Shown: positions 12,280 through 25,112, numbered from the stretch's first letter. The stretch: 64,000 nt of DNA from Eupeodes corollae (GCF_945859685.1 NC_079148.1:26361946-26425945), one strand, 5' to 3'. The notes: a model not told the origin generated them from the letters alone. Numbers and translations are program-made.

Positions 12280-13265
12280 CTCGTATCAGTTTTTACCAAA
12301 TTTATGTACTATTTTTTGTGGATTTTATTTTTTATAAAAAAAAGGACTGTTGGATTTTTATATAAAAATTACTGAATATCGAAAACAATATTTTCTGTGA
12401 AATAAAATAATTTTGAAGCCAATATTTCAAATTTTTGAAAAGGTATTTTAGTCGAAAATCAATTTTTACCAACTTTTGTTAATTTTTTTTGGTTTTTAAT
12501 TTTTTGTACAAAAACTGTCAATTTGATTTTTTGCAAAATTTTACTGATTGTTGACAACAATATTTTTTGAAAGATAAAAGTAGTTTAAAGCCAATACCTA
12601 CAATTTTTGAAAAGATATTTGAGTCGAAAATAAATTTTTACCAACTTTTATAGATTTTTTTTTAGGTTTTTAGTTTTTGTAAAAAAACTGTCAATTCGTT
12701 TTTTCCTCAAAATTTGTCCTTATGCTGAAAACAATATTTCTTATAAGTAAAAATTAGTTAGAAGCTACTATTTAAATATTTGAGTGGAAAATCAATTTTT
12801 AACAACTTTTGTTATTTTGTTTTTGGTTTTAAATTTTTTGTACAAAAACTGTCAATTCGATTTTTTTCAAAATTTTACTGAATGTTGACAACGATATTTT
12901 TTGAAAGATAAAAGTAAATTAAAGTCAATATCTCAAAGTTTTGAAAAGATATTTGAGTCGAAATCAGTTTTTACCAACTTTTATTATTTTTTTTTAGGTT
13001 TTTATTTTTTGTACAAAAACTGTCAATTAAATTTTTCTCAACATTTTTCAGAATGTTGAAAACAAGATTTCTTATAAGATAAAATAAGTTTAAAGCCTAA
13101 ATTTCCAGTTTTTGAAAAGATATTTGAATCGATATTCAATTTTTGCCAACTTTGAGTAATATTTTTTGTTTTAGATTTTTATTTTTTATAAAAAAAACTG
13201 TCAATTCGATTTTTCTCAAAATTTTATCAGATGTCAAAAACATTATTTTTCGTTGCACAAAATTG
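12280..13265. repeat. AT-rich tandem array, ~160-185 bp period, about six units
   Basis: The core TTTTTGTACAAAAACTGTCA, followed by ATTTGATTTTT, AATATTTTTTGAAAGATAAA, TTTTGAAAAGATATTTGAG and TCGAAAATCAATTTTTACCA, recurs with the ACTGTCAATT word near 12517, 12687, 12848, 13019 and 13198; a more diverged first unit starts near 12290. Unit length drifts between about 160 and 185 bp and copies are diverged, as in an old local satellite. Confidence 0.8.
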
Positions 13266-13965
13266 TTTTGGAGATGAAATCCCATGGAAGTGAGTTCTGT
13301 AGTTTTTGCTATCAAAATGACGTTGGAATGTCAAAATGATGTGATATACCATTAATATAAATGACACTACTCAAAAAAAAACTTCTATGTGCTTAAAAAA
13401 AAAGAAGAAGAAAATTCAAGCCTATACAACCGGTTAAAAAAATATGTATGTACATTAAACAAGATTTTAAAACTACATAAAAAGTTTTGGTGTCTTCATC
13501 GTGTCGTCAAGGAAATCCATTTAACTAAAAGAAGAACAAAAAAAATAGAAAACTTTTCCTCTTGACACAACACAACACTCACTCCGACCAATTTAATGTT
13601 AGAGAAAAGAAAAGACAAAATTGAAGAACAATGTGACAGGAATTTAGCAATCCGCAAATTTTTAGAATATACGAAAAAAAAAATAAAAATAAAGAAAAAC
13701 TCTTCAAGTATTTCTTACCTCTTTATACTTAAAACATATTCCTCTCCTCTTCTATAGGCACAACCTCTGCCATCTTACATCTCATTCATCGAAAGTGTTT
13801 GTTTGTAGTAAACTTTTTCAAGCAACTTTGCACACGAGTGCGTTTATCAAAAGGATATCGAGAGACATAAACCGAAAATGACAAGTAAAACTTTTTGAAA
13901 TTCTTTAAAATCTCCTTAATTTTGTGTCAAAATAATTTCCGGATAAAAAGAAAATACCTAAGAAG

Positions 13966-14010
13966 GACGAGGGAATGAAGGACGAGGGAATGAAGGGCGA
14001 GGGAATGAAG
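13966..14010. repeat. 15-bp minisatellite, three units
   Basis: Three head-to-tail units of GACGAGGGAATGAAG (13966-13980, 13981-13995, 13996-14010, the last with one change). The minus strand reads as a repeated Ser-Phe-Ile-Pro-type peptide, but no gene is supported around it. Confidence 0.85.
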
Positions 14011-15950
14011 GGGGTGAAAGGGAGTTGGCAAGGTTGGTTGGTAGGAGGATTAGATAGGTATTTGAACAAGACAATCGAGTGGAGACTAAGGAAATAAAGA
14101 CGCAACCACTCAAACAACAACAAAAAACAAAACCACTCCCCATCGATGATATTAAATGAAATTCCAAAACAAAACTTATTTTCGTACAAAAACCAAAATA
14201 AAAATAATAAAAAAAAAAACAACAAAAACAAAAAGAAACCAACAACGACGACTTGAAGGGTGAGAGAAAACAAAATGAAGAAAAAAGAAAAAAAAATGAA
14301 TATATATTAAAGGGGATATGAAAACGGAAGGAAACCGGAAGGAAGGACACACGGAACAAACGGAAAATCAAGAAATGAGAAAAGTTTGCCCTCAACAACC
14401 ACACAGGACACATAAAATGCCAGCCAGCCATCCATCCATATACAACATTCATATGAATGTAGGTACGTGGAGTACTTTGTATGTGGCGCGTTCTACAATA
14501 TTTACTGCAGACACACACAGAAATTTGGAAAATCCTTTTCGTCCTTTTTACCTTTCCTATGGCATGGCATAGCACAAGCAAATAGATAGCACCCATTTGC
14601 CTGTACACCACATACCACACCATATCGACGACGACGAACCGTTATACCGTCGGTCGTCGTCATCTCCACGCTGACGATCGAGGCTTTAGAACCAACAAAC
14701 AACTGCAAAACCAAGATAGATATGTATCTCTGGCACATCGCATTTTGTCGACGAAATCATCTGGCTCTTCTTTTTTTTTGTAGCTTCACTCCTCCGCACC
14801 AACCAAGACCCGGAACAACACCAAGCTCCGCAAGCAACCAGCCATCCCCGTGCCGGATCTTCATTCCAAACTGAGAGAGTTCTTCATAGGATCCGAGAAT
14901 CTGGATGGTGGTGTATGAAATAATAATGTTTTCCTGGCGCTTTCCTTCTTTCGTTTTTATTTTGTTTGCTTTTTATTTTTTTAACTTTATTTTGTGTGTT
15001 TCTGGGATTTTTCCGTGCCGGTGCGATGATGGTGTCAGTAGCGGTGGAAGTGGTGGAAGAGGCGACGACGGAGGGCGGTACCTATGGCTTAAGGAAAAGT
15101 GGATTACACGAGGACAGAGGTGGTCGACGACGAAGACTATACACACATGATATACCCGCCGCCGTCGTCGGTCGGTCTTACCGTATATGTACCTGCAGAA
15201 CTCTGGGGTTATTGTTATTTGTTACTGTTTTTGTGTTATTCCATGATGGAAGTTTTGTGTACCCAAACACGGTAAGGTAGTTCAAATATTTCTCGCTTGC
15301 ATGCCAACAACCATCAAACAGATACGGAGACGACGACGGACGACGGAAGACTATAACACAGCGAAAGTAACAACAACAACAACAACAAGGACGACACAAC
15401 GATGATGTAGCAAGTTGTGCATGAATGCAAAAGTGCTGATAGGATAATGGAGGAGCGACATTTTGCACTTGAACTGGAATGGATTAGGTTGGGGGATCAT
15501 CTTGGCTTAATGTAACAATATACAACATAAAGCACACACATGACAAATAGTTTTGGTTAAAGGATTTTACACAAACCTTATAGTTTAAATCTGCACTGGA
15601 TAAACAAAACACAACACATATGTATGTACCTGCAAAAATACACAGATATCACCTGTCAAATTTGACATATGCGCATAAACAAGATGTCAAAATGTGAAAT
15701 AATGATGGGTAAATGGTGTAAAATGAAGATGAATGTCGTGTCAATGTGCAATGTAGGTTTAGCAACTACCTATGATATTTTGGATTTTCTTCAGAAAAGA
15801 TTATAGATGATGATGCATAAGTGTGTGGGAATTTACGTCAAAAAAGTATTTGAAAGGAATTTTTGACAGATTGTGGGATATTTTAAGGAAGTGTGCTTTA
15901 TTGACTAGTGATAGGTACAACTTGTTTAAAAATCATTTAGAAGTCGAATT
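14011..15950. other. Non-coding; CGA/GA-rich patches
   Basis: No gene is recognised. Patches at about 14620-14700, 15030-15180 and 15320-15410 are rich in CGA, GGT and ACA trinucleotides, which keeps several frames open without conserved protein features. This could be promoter or enhancer DNA, but the sequence gives no direct evidence. Confidence 0.35.
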
Positions 15951-15954
15951 AAAG

Positions 15955-16098
15955 AAGAGGTTGCGTTGGACTGTCATGTCAGAGGTTATGCCATCTAGTT
16001 TTTTTCACGGGTACTATACGAGAAATTGACAAATCCAATTTCTCAAATTAGCCGTTCGTAATCGGCTTAGTTCTCAAAGGAATGTTGCGCCACCTATT
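15955..16098 (+). mobile_element. tRNA-derived SINE, copy 3 (head partly deleted)
   Basis: Starts in the tRNA-like head (TGCGTTGGACTGTCATGTC, about 15962-15980), skips most of the rest, and continues with CACGGGTACT, TTTCTCAAATTAGCCGTTCG (about 16038-16057), AATCGGCTT and the tail AATGTTGCGCCACCTA (16082-16097). The internal deletion removes the B box. The tail directly abuts the first unit of the 16.1-17.1 kb triplication. Confidence 0.75.
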
Positions 16099-17085
16099 TT
16101 ATTTGTTATTTTAATTAGTGAAAACTTTATTTTTACACACATTTTTGTGATGATCAGTTGACAGCTGTCAAACTAAGTGTCATCAGAAATAGCTATGACT
16201 GATAAAACAATATTAAATATTGATTTTTCAACAAGTTTTGTCATCAACTGATATAAATTTCATTGCAAAAGTATTCCTTTAACCACTTAAATAGATTTTG
16301 ACATATTTTAAAAGCGATGACATTTGTTGTATGTTTTCTGTCATATTTATACCATTAATTTAAAAAGTAAATTAATATTTAAGTAATTTTAAATCCAGTG
16401 CTAGATTTTGAAAAGGCGCCACCTAATTTATTTATTTGTTATTTGAATTAGTGAAAGCTTTATTTTTACACACATTTTTGTGATGATCAGTTGACAGCTG
16501 TCAAACTAAGTGTCATCAGAAATAGCTATGACTGATAAAACAATATTGAATATTAAGTTTTGTCATCAACTGATATTAATTTCATTGCAAAAGTATTCCT
16601 TTAACCACTTAAATAGATTTTGACATATTTTAAAAGCGATGACATTTGTTGTATGTTGTCTGTCATTACCATAATTTTAAAAAGTAAATTAATATTTTAG
16701 TAATTTTAAATCCAATGCCAGATTGTGAAAAGGTGCCACCTAATTTATTTCTGTTTTATTATTATAATTAGTGAAAACTTTATTTTTACATACATTTTTG
16801 TGACGACCAGTTGACAGCTATCAAACTAAGTGTCATCAGAAATAGCTATGACTGATAAAACAATATTCAATATTGATTTTTCAATATCTTTCGTCAAGTT
16901 TTGTTATCAACTGATATTAATTTCATTGCAAAAGTATTCCTTTAACCACTTAAATAGATTTTGAAATATTTTAAAAGCGATGACATTTGTCGTACGTTGT
17001 CTGTCATACCTATAGCATTAATTTAAAAAATAAATAAATATTTTAGTAATTTTAAATCCAGTGCCAGATTTTGAAAAGAAGTCAT
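16086..17085. repeat. Triplicated ~320-345 bp unit
   Basis: Three head-to-tail units begin near 16086, 16417 and 16732. Each opens with a GCGCCACCTA-like word (GTGCCACCTA in the third), then AATTAGTGAAAACTTTATTT, a TGACAGCTGTCA-type palindrome, GTGTCATCAGAAATAGCTAT, GACTGATAAAACAATATT, CAAAAGTATTCCTTTAACCA and TAATTTTAAATCCAGTGCCA. Divergence between units is modest. The opening word is the SINE 3' end, so the first breakpoint lies in the tail of the SINE at 15955-16098. Confidence 0.85.
16159..16170. promoter_or_regulatory. TGACAGCTGTCA palindrome (possible TGIF/Achi-Vis type site)
   Basis: A perfect 12-bp palindrome that equals the known consensus of TALE homeodomain proteins of the TGIF class (Achintya/Vismay in Drosophila). 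It is inside the triplicated unit and recurs at 16492-16503, in degenerate form at 16812-16823, and in other repeats at 20520-20531 and 21159-21170. Binding or function is not shown by the sequence; the location inside repeats makes a regulatory role uncertain. Confidence 0.3.
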
Positions 17086-20000
17086 GCGATATCGTTGACA
17101 TTAGGAAAACTATGACATTTTTTGCTATTTTAATTTATTTATTTTGACATTTCCCTGTCATTAAATTAAAAAAAAAATTTATTTCGCGAATTGTAATGTC
17201 ATGTTTATTGTTTATGTTGAATAACATTTCGTTTAAGCTGGGGCCACAATGATGGTACATTGTCAATCATACTTAACCGGAAATTCTCTGCCTGTTCTCT
17301 GAAATGTAATATTCACTGTCAGATTCTGAAAATGTCATAAAATATTATTGAATTGACATTTATGTCACCAAAAATTATACATTCCACACTTCGCCTACAA
17401 ATGTTTATATTTTTGTCATAAATGTCAAACAAAATTATCATATTTCACCGAATTGTTTGACATTTCAGTGACAAATTAAAATATTCACTACTCAAATCGA
17501 TTTTGACATGTCTTAAAAGTTAAGACCACGATTATATGTATGTTGACAGTAGTTCCAGTGTGACAACTATGCTAATTGCCAAATTAAAAATATTCAAGCC
17601 ATACAAATTTGTCCATCTTAGCCTGTTAAGCCTCCAATTAAAATTATTCATGTACGTTTCGTTTGCTTTTTTTAGGCAGTACTTACACCCTGCCTTGTTT
17701 AATTGATTATTCAAGATAAGAAAAAAAGAAATTTAAAAAAAATAAACATCCCCCTTGTTGATCTACTTTCAAAAAATAAGTAGGTCAATGAAGAAAAGAA
17801 AATAATATATTTTTTTTTGTTGATTTGAATAAATAAGGGGAAACAACAAGACGTTTTAGTGATGGTAAAAAGCTTGCTATATTAACGACCTCGCAAATAT
17901 GTCAAATGTCAAGTGGATTAGACAAATTCTTCCTTCACAACGCCACCCAACCAAACCAAAATGAATTTATTTATGTTGTTTTTTTTTTGTTGTATTTAAA
18001 TAAAATGAATCATCATTTTGTTATTCATGTTAATTCGCTCAACTTTTATTTTATTTTTCTTTAATGTAGTTAAACAGCTTTTACAGCATTGTTTCCTAAA
18101 TCGACCACCCGGAGGCTCTGTGTTTTCATGCTTTTTTTTGTGTGTTGCTTGTTATAAACTTGTTTAGATGCGAGCACGTTTAATATTTCATTGCTGTATA
18201 CACGATGACCCTTTTGGTATCACCATAACTTACTGATGTAGCTTGTGGCAAAGGGTTTTACTTGTTTTTTTTTTTTTTTTTTAGGAAGGTATATTTCCAA
18301 AGATTTTTGTCGGATTTTATTGCGTGTGAAGTTGAAAAATTCCCCAAGAGAGGTGAAAAAGAGGGACATCATAATGTGTATTGATAGGCGTAATAATATA
18401 CGTCAAAAAGTAAATACCAAATAGGCACGTCATTATAATGGGCTATTTTGACTTATGATTGCCTTCTAGTTTGTGTAATAAATCAGAGTGTGTTTGGAGC
18501 TTAATTTATGGGCGGAAGCAGAAGGGTTTACGTTGTTGTAAAGAAAGAAAAAAACAATTCTAAACACCGTTACGTGTTTGACGTTTGTATTTATGTATGT
18601 TTAAGCAAATGATAGATCAAAATTAAGTAATTTCAACCCCTCTTTTTTATTTGTTTTTTGATTTTTCTGTCATTCGAAGAGAAACTCTTAAATCAATTTA
18701 TTATTCATTCAGAGCAACTTTAACAGAATGCCTCTGCCGACAACGGCGACGACCATTAAGCATCATAATATCTCTGGATACGTAACGTAAGCTAATACAT
18801 AATCCAATCGTTTGTGCGTTCTATCCATGCATGTGATGTACCCTTAAGAGTTTGTCCTTTGCTCTACAATCTGTCTACGTACTTACACCAGGCCGTCAGA
18901 GTACGAGCGTCGTCGCTCGAAGAAGACGACATACGAGTATGTATGCCTACTATATTATGTGTGTGCACAGCTTCCTTAGTCAAAAGATGAATAAAACATA
19001 CGACTTGATGGTTGTATTACATGCATCACTGCCAGTACCACCTGCCATTGAATGTCATTCAGCGACCAAACTGACATTTAGAATGAAAGAAAGAGCGAGA
19101 AGAAATTACATTTATGTACGAAAAAAAAAAGGAAACCAAAACGAAAAAAGACGTTGTTCATGCCTTTTGAAGCTCTGGCTCTAGCTGTCAGGAAAAGGTA
19201 AAGAGACAACGACAACGACGACCGACGATGGACAAATGGAAAACATATTGGCTTGGCAGAGCGCATAAGAGGCCAATAAAAAAGGAAGAAAAACACTAAC
19301 AGATAAGAAAAGAAATAAAAGAATTGCCCTCACTAAATTGCTTTCTTGCAATCTGTCAAAGAATATTTTAACAAACCTTAAGTGTTTGGTCAGATTTGAT
19401 TAAGTAATGGAACAGTTGCTTTGAGCTGAGTCTGATTCGAGTGGTAAATTGCAACACAGTACAACACGCAATTGTCAAAAAAAAATATTGTTGTAGGAAA
19501 ACAATTTTAGCCATACGTCACTCAAGTGATTGGGTAATTTCATCTCTTTGTCTCGTTTTTTTGTTATTATTGTTTTTCTTTTTTGGTTTTTATTGTTGTA
19601 TGTTTTTTTGTGTAGTGTGTGGTTGGTCTTAAGTTAAGGAGTTGAATCTCATGTTTGTGGCCAATTAAATGACTATAGCGTGTTAAAACCGGAAAGTTTT
19701 CAAGTTAAAAATAAAAAAAGAGAATGGTTATTATTAACTGTATCCTACATAGCTTCATATATAAAAAAAGAAGTGCTGTAGGAGGACATCCCAAGGAGAT
19801 GATTGTATACATCTGAACGAAATGAATGAAAGAAACACCACAGGGAGTTCTTTTCATTTTTTTTTCGTTTTACTTTTGGGTATTTTTATTTTGGCGCACT
19901 TAAGCTTCGAGAGGTGCTAATTGTTTACAAACGAATCGCAAGATAGCCATTTTCATGCAAAAGGATGAACTCAGCTAAGTGAAGTTACACTTAATTTTAT

Positions 20001-20150
20001 TGCGGGTACTTGATTGTTTTATGAGGACTGTAAAAAGATTTACATCGAAGAAATACTATTTCTCCTCTGACTTATGGCAAGTTTACACGACAGACGACAG
20101 AAAAAAAATATGTTTACAGTTTTAATTGTTCAAGTCATAAACTTTATTTT
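17086..20150. other. Non-coding; nothing recognised
   Basis: AT-rich DNA with many TGACAT/ATGTCA words between 17090 and 17560, a poly-T run at about 18261-18283 and low-complexity stretches near 19550-19620. No open frame shows recognisable protein features. Confidence 0.4.
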
Positions 20151-20189
20151 GTTTTTTAATGTGATATAAATAACAATTAAACATTCATT

Positions 20190-21180
20190 AAATCGAGTAC
20201 AGGATATGTATGACATGTGGATGGTAAACAAGTCATGTGGATGATAAACATGTCATATGGAATGTGAGCCTACGCATGTCATTTGATTGACAGAAATGTC
20301 AAATAGACAGTATATTAAAGTGGACGGTAAACATTAACTGTGCATTGTATGCAACGTCATGTGGATCGTAGACATGCCATTTGGATTGTCAACCTGCCAT
20401 ATGGTTGACGGATATGCCATGTGATTGGTAGGCTTGTCAAAAGGACGCTTTTTATTCAAAATGTAGGCAACGCGAAGTTTCAATTTTGTATATCTGTGTT
20501 CGTCCCAATTAATAAGACATGACAGCTGTCAAAAAAAAAAGTAAAATAAATCTTCTAAATACACACCATTTACTTTTATTACTGATTTTGTTTTTGTTTT
20601 TCAATCGTGTCAGTTAATTCCAAATTAGCATTCATTAAGTCGAGTAGAAGATAGGTATGTCATGTGGATGGTAAACAAGTCATGTGGATAGTAAACATGT
20701 CATATGGAATGTAAGCCAACGCATGTCATTTGATTGACAGAAATGTCAAAAAGACGTTATATTAAAGTAGACGGTAAGCATAAACTGTGGATTGTATGCA
20801 ACGTCATGTGGATCGTAGACATGCCATTTGGATTGCTAACCTGCCATATGTATGACATGTGGATGGTAAACAAGTTATGTGAATAGTAAACATGTCATAT
20901 GGAATATAAGCCTACGCATTTCATTTGATTGACAGAAATGTCAAAAAGAAGGCATATTAAAGTGGACGGTTAACGTGAACTGTGGATTGTATGCAACGTC
21001 ATGTGGATCGTAGATTTGTCATTTGGATTGCTAACATGCCATATGGTTGAGGGATATGTCCTGTAGTTTGCTCATAGGTGGACCCTGTTTATTCAAGATG
21101 TAGGTATTAACGAAAAGTATCCATTTGCACATTTGTATTCGTCTCATTTAATAACAATTGACAGCTGTCAATACAAAAAA
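20190..21180. repeat. Local tandem repeat with CATGTGGAT/CATATGG words
   Basis: A composite unit containing ATGTCATGTGGATGGTAAAC, AAGTCATGTGGAT, ATGTCATATGGAATGT, GCATGTCATTTGATTGACAG, AAATGTCAAA and GTATGCAACGTCATGTGGAT occurs near 20205-20440, 20655-20845 and 20850-21065. Within the unit the shorter phrase GTCATGTGGAT is itself repeated. Longer flanks including TGACAGCTGTCA (20520, 21159) are shared between the first and last parts, which indicates nested duplication. Confidence 0.8.
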
Positions 21181-24100
21181 GATAATTTAACAAAACCGCT
21201 TAAATACACACCAATACCTAACACAAACAAACATTCCATTTCCTCTACCAACGAAAATTCCCAATAAATATTGGCAACGTTTTATTATCCATATAATTTG
21301 ATCCAACTGACAGCTTGATTAAATAAACAAACATACCTCTAACCAAAGTGACAGCAGTGATATGAATACTTATCTCTAATTACTTTTTTCATAGTTTTTT
21401 ATTTTAAATTTTAAATTTTTTATAGAACATCGATACAATAAACCTACATCGTCAAACAAAAAAAGAAAAAAAATATTGTATTCTTTTATTTGTATGTTGG
21501 TTTTTATATTTCACTTCAATTCCATATTGTACATTCGAAAACAAGAACAAAAACAGACACAATATTTTGTTCGTGAATTATACATTCACGATACATATGT
21601 TACTTGGGCTGCTGTGTGTGCGCGATATAATCTCGATAGAAAAACAAAAAATAAAATAAAATAAAATAAAACAAGTCGTCTAAAGAGTCCTATTCATGTT
21701 TAAATAAGAAAAAAAAAAAGAACATTTTTTTTATTACATTCTATGTAACTACCCTCCATTTTACTTTTATTTACATTACGTAAATACAATAAGAAGGGAA
21801 ATATGTTGTACAAATGCAGTTGAGTGAATATTTGATTTTGGCATTCGTAAAATACTCACACATAAATACCTGTACTGATGTGAGTCTATATCCTCCCAAA
21901 GGGGTGAATTTTTGATGAATTCTGTATTTGCAAGGTTTTCACTAAAAAATTACATATTTAAATACTTTATGTACACACGCATTTTATAAAATGTATTGGT
22001 TTTAAAAATTTATTATTTATAAAGATATATCAACGTGAATGACGTTTAAATTTTAAATGTAAAGTTCCTTATTCAAATTGACATTTGAAATTTGCTTTTA
22101 AAATGTCAATGTCACATTTAAAGTTGTGTTTAAGGGAGGAAAAGTCGTGCAAATTGTAGAAAATCAGACATCTTTTCTCCATAAATACCGTTTCATCATA
22201 ATAAATAAACTGAAACTAAGAACTATTCAAGAAAGCAAGATTTAAAGAAACCATTCACATGAAGAAGTTTTTTGACAGTTTACTTGAGAACACGTTTTAA
22301 GGGTCAATAAAACCTGATTCAAACAGGATTTACACTTCAATTTACATTCAACTAAATACAATTCGTGTTAGATTTGCATTAACAAATCGAACTAACCCAT
22401 GCCGCTCTGAACGCATCCATTGGCAAATCGGATCTATTTGGTTTCATTTGAAAAAACAACTTTACCATTCGTATTTTAAAAGATAATTAGTGTCGTAAGT
22501 GATTTAAAGTTGACGATATAAATATTCCAGAAAGATAATAGTTTGTATCGGTCATTTCATCTGTCATAATTCATGAGTGCTGCCAAATCGATCTTTTCTT
22601 TATTTGAAAATTCTTTGAATTCGAAATTCGAACTTGACATAAATTATTAGAACTCCAAAGATTGAAAGACAAAGATTTTTTATCTTCTAGACATATTTAC
22701 TAAACCTTCATAAAAGTAAAATGTTCTACAATCTCTTAACAATCGTGTTGTTCCCCTTTAAAAACCACTCAAAAACTTTAAAAGGTATTTTTTGACGATA
22801 TAAATTACCAGACAGACAAAATGTATTTAAAAAAAAAAACAATCAAAAACGGCGTATAATTATAATTGTTTTATCAATAAAAAATTCTAATGTCTGTATA
22901 TTTATATATGTAAATTTTATTTCCCATATTTACACGCGCACATATGTACATAATTCTAATCTATCAAAACACATCTGTAATTCCCAACCACTGATTGCTT
23001 ACTAAACTGTCACATAATGATATGAATATACATCCATACATTCCTAGATAACAATAATAAATATAATTATTTAATTTATAAAATCAACTCTTAACATAGC
23101 ACTTAAAAAAACATTGCATTGATTTATATAAAACAAACCTTTCAACGTTAATGTGTACAATTATTATTCTGTTTAGAAATTACCTCTCTTTCGGATTAGT
23201 GATAAGGGTCTGTTATTATCTCTGTCTATCTGGTAGGTATTCATTTGTTTTTATTCATATCGAATACATTAATGACTAACCGCGGCAGATAATCAAGTCA
23301 GTCAGTTGTTAGTCGATTGTTTTATTGCTACACGAGGGCAAAAATTAACACAAAAAAAAATGTTTTTTTTTAAATTTAAAACATGTGCTTTAGAAGCTAG
23401 AGAGAGATAGAGAGAGAGAAAAAGAAAGAGACGGAACAACTAAGCTGCTAGGTCGACAAAATTTATCGCCTAAGAGGAGAGTGTAATCTGCCCCTAATAG
23501 GTTCTAATTGCTAAATTAGTGCTAAAATGTGAGAACAAGCGAGGGTTTTGTTGGTGCTATTTGGCATTTTATAGCCTTGTCACGAGTTTTTTCAGTTTTC
23601 TAGAAAGTAACATTAAAAAAAATCATGACACCTTATAAATCACACGCAAAACGTTTAAAATAAACAATAACAACATTTCTACTGTAAAGCACACAATTCT
23701 TGATATTGTGGTAGGCCCTTAAACAAAAATTAAGTACATAGTTTGTGTGTTTGTGTGGTGAAATTAGTTTACTGTCAAAGTTTTATTTGATTTTGTTTTA
23801 ACTTAGTTTTGACTATTTACAGTGCTGCCAAATCTATATATCTACAATTAACATTATATTAAAAACTACTGACAGGTGGAATTTGTTTAGTTTATCTGTC
23901 ATTTATTCATACGTATGCGAGTGTTAGTGTGGTGTGTTTGATTTGTGCAATGAAAATAAACACACCTAGAGGAGAGAGAGATGTGCCTTCATTTTGCCGG
24001 TAGAAAGAAAACATTTTGTTTTTACTTTGGTTTTATTTGTTTGTTAATTTTTCAGTATGCAACAGAAGGCAAGAAAGATGAAGAAAGATAAATATTTTCG

Positions 24101-24590
24101 ATCGCATTTACGTGTTTTTGCGTATTTGCTTATTTTCGCAATGTGCATCATCATCTCATTTCAACTGGAATAGTTGTTCTTTCTCCTTTGACATGTACTT
24201 CTGTTTGAGCTGTCAGTTTTGATAAACAGAAATACTATCTATTTCTTTTTTTCTATAATTGCTATAGGTTGATAAAAATCTCCTCTGAAGAAAAAGTGTT
24301 AACATTTTGTAAAGGTTTTACTTAAATGTTCATATGTAAATAGATAAGAAAATTGGCTTAATATTTGAATAAGTTGAACAAGTCTTTAGCATACATTATT
24401 TGAAAAATTCAATTCAATAAGTGAGATAGGTAAACATAATTTTGTTTGTTTGAATTTTTGTCAGGTGTTTCATTTTAAGTAAATAAATTCGAAAATAGAT
24501 TTTAACGGTTGATAGCGATTCGAAGCAGATTTTTCGTAACATGAATAAAGTATTTTATTGGCAGGTTAAGTTTAGAAATGAAGCAGAGAT
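21181..24590. other. Non-coding; nothing recognised
   Basis: AT-rich DNA. An AAAAT pentanucleotide run lies at about 21647-21670 and a GA-rich run at about 23398-23430. No recognisable gene or transposon ends. Confidence 0.4.
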
Positions 24591-25112
24591 TATTGAGAAC
24601 AATAAAAAAAGTGAAGTGTGAAGAAATTGCCAACAAACAGTCCATAATTCATGCACTGTCAAACCAAACCAATTTAGACTACTCCGATCAAAAGATTCAT
24701 GTTTATAAGAGTTGAATTTGGTTTCAATTGTTTATATAAACGAAGAGTTGTGATTATGATTATTATGATTATTGACAACAATAAAAAAGTAAAGTATTTT
24801 TACAGAAATTTCCAACAAACAGTCCATAATTCATGCACTGTCAAACCAAACTAATTTAGACAACTCCGATCAAAAGAGTCATGTTTATAAGAGTTGAATT
24901 TGGTTTCAATGGTTTATATAAACGAAGAGTTGTGATTATGATTATCGAGAACAATAAAAAAGTAAAGTATTTTTACAGAAATTGCCAACAAACAGTCCAT
25001 AATTTCAAACCAAACCAATTTAGACTACTCTGATCAAAAGATTCATGTTTATAAGAGTTGAATTTGGTTTCAATTTTGTTTATATATAAACGAAGAGTTG
25101 TCAATAAAGTTC
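24590..25112. repeat. Tandem repeat, ~180 bp, three units
   Basis: Three units begin near 24597, 24778 and 24951. Shared words are ACAATAAAAAAGTAAAGT, GCCAACAAACAGTCCATAAT, CACTGTCAAACCAAACCAAT, ATCAAAAGATTCATGTTTAT and AAGAGTTGAATTTGGTTTCA. The units are similar enough to imply a fairly recent duplication; the third lacks a short piece around the CATGCACTG word. Confidence 0.85.

Noticed and set aside
13905..14623. A 221-codon minus-strand frame rich in Phe, Ser and Pro
   Set aside because: Low-complexity translation of purine-rich plus-strand DNA and a 15-bp minisatellite; no conserved motif or splice signals.
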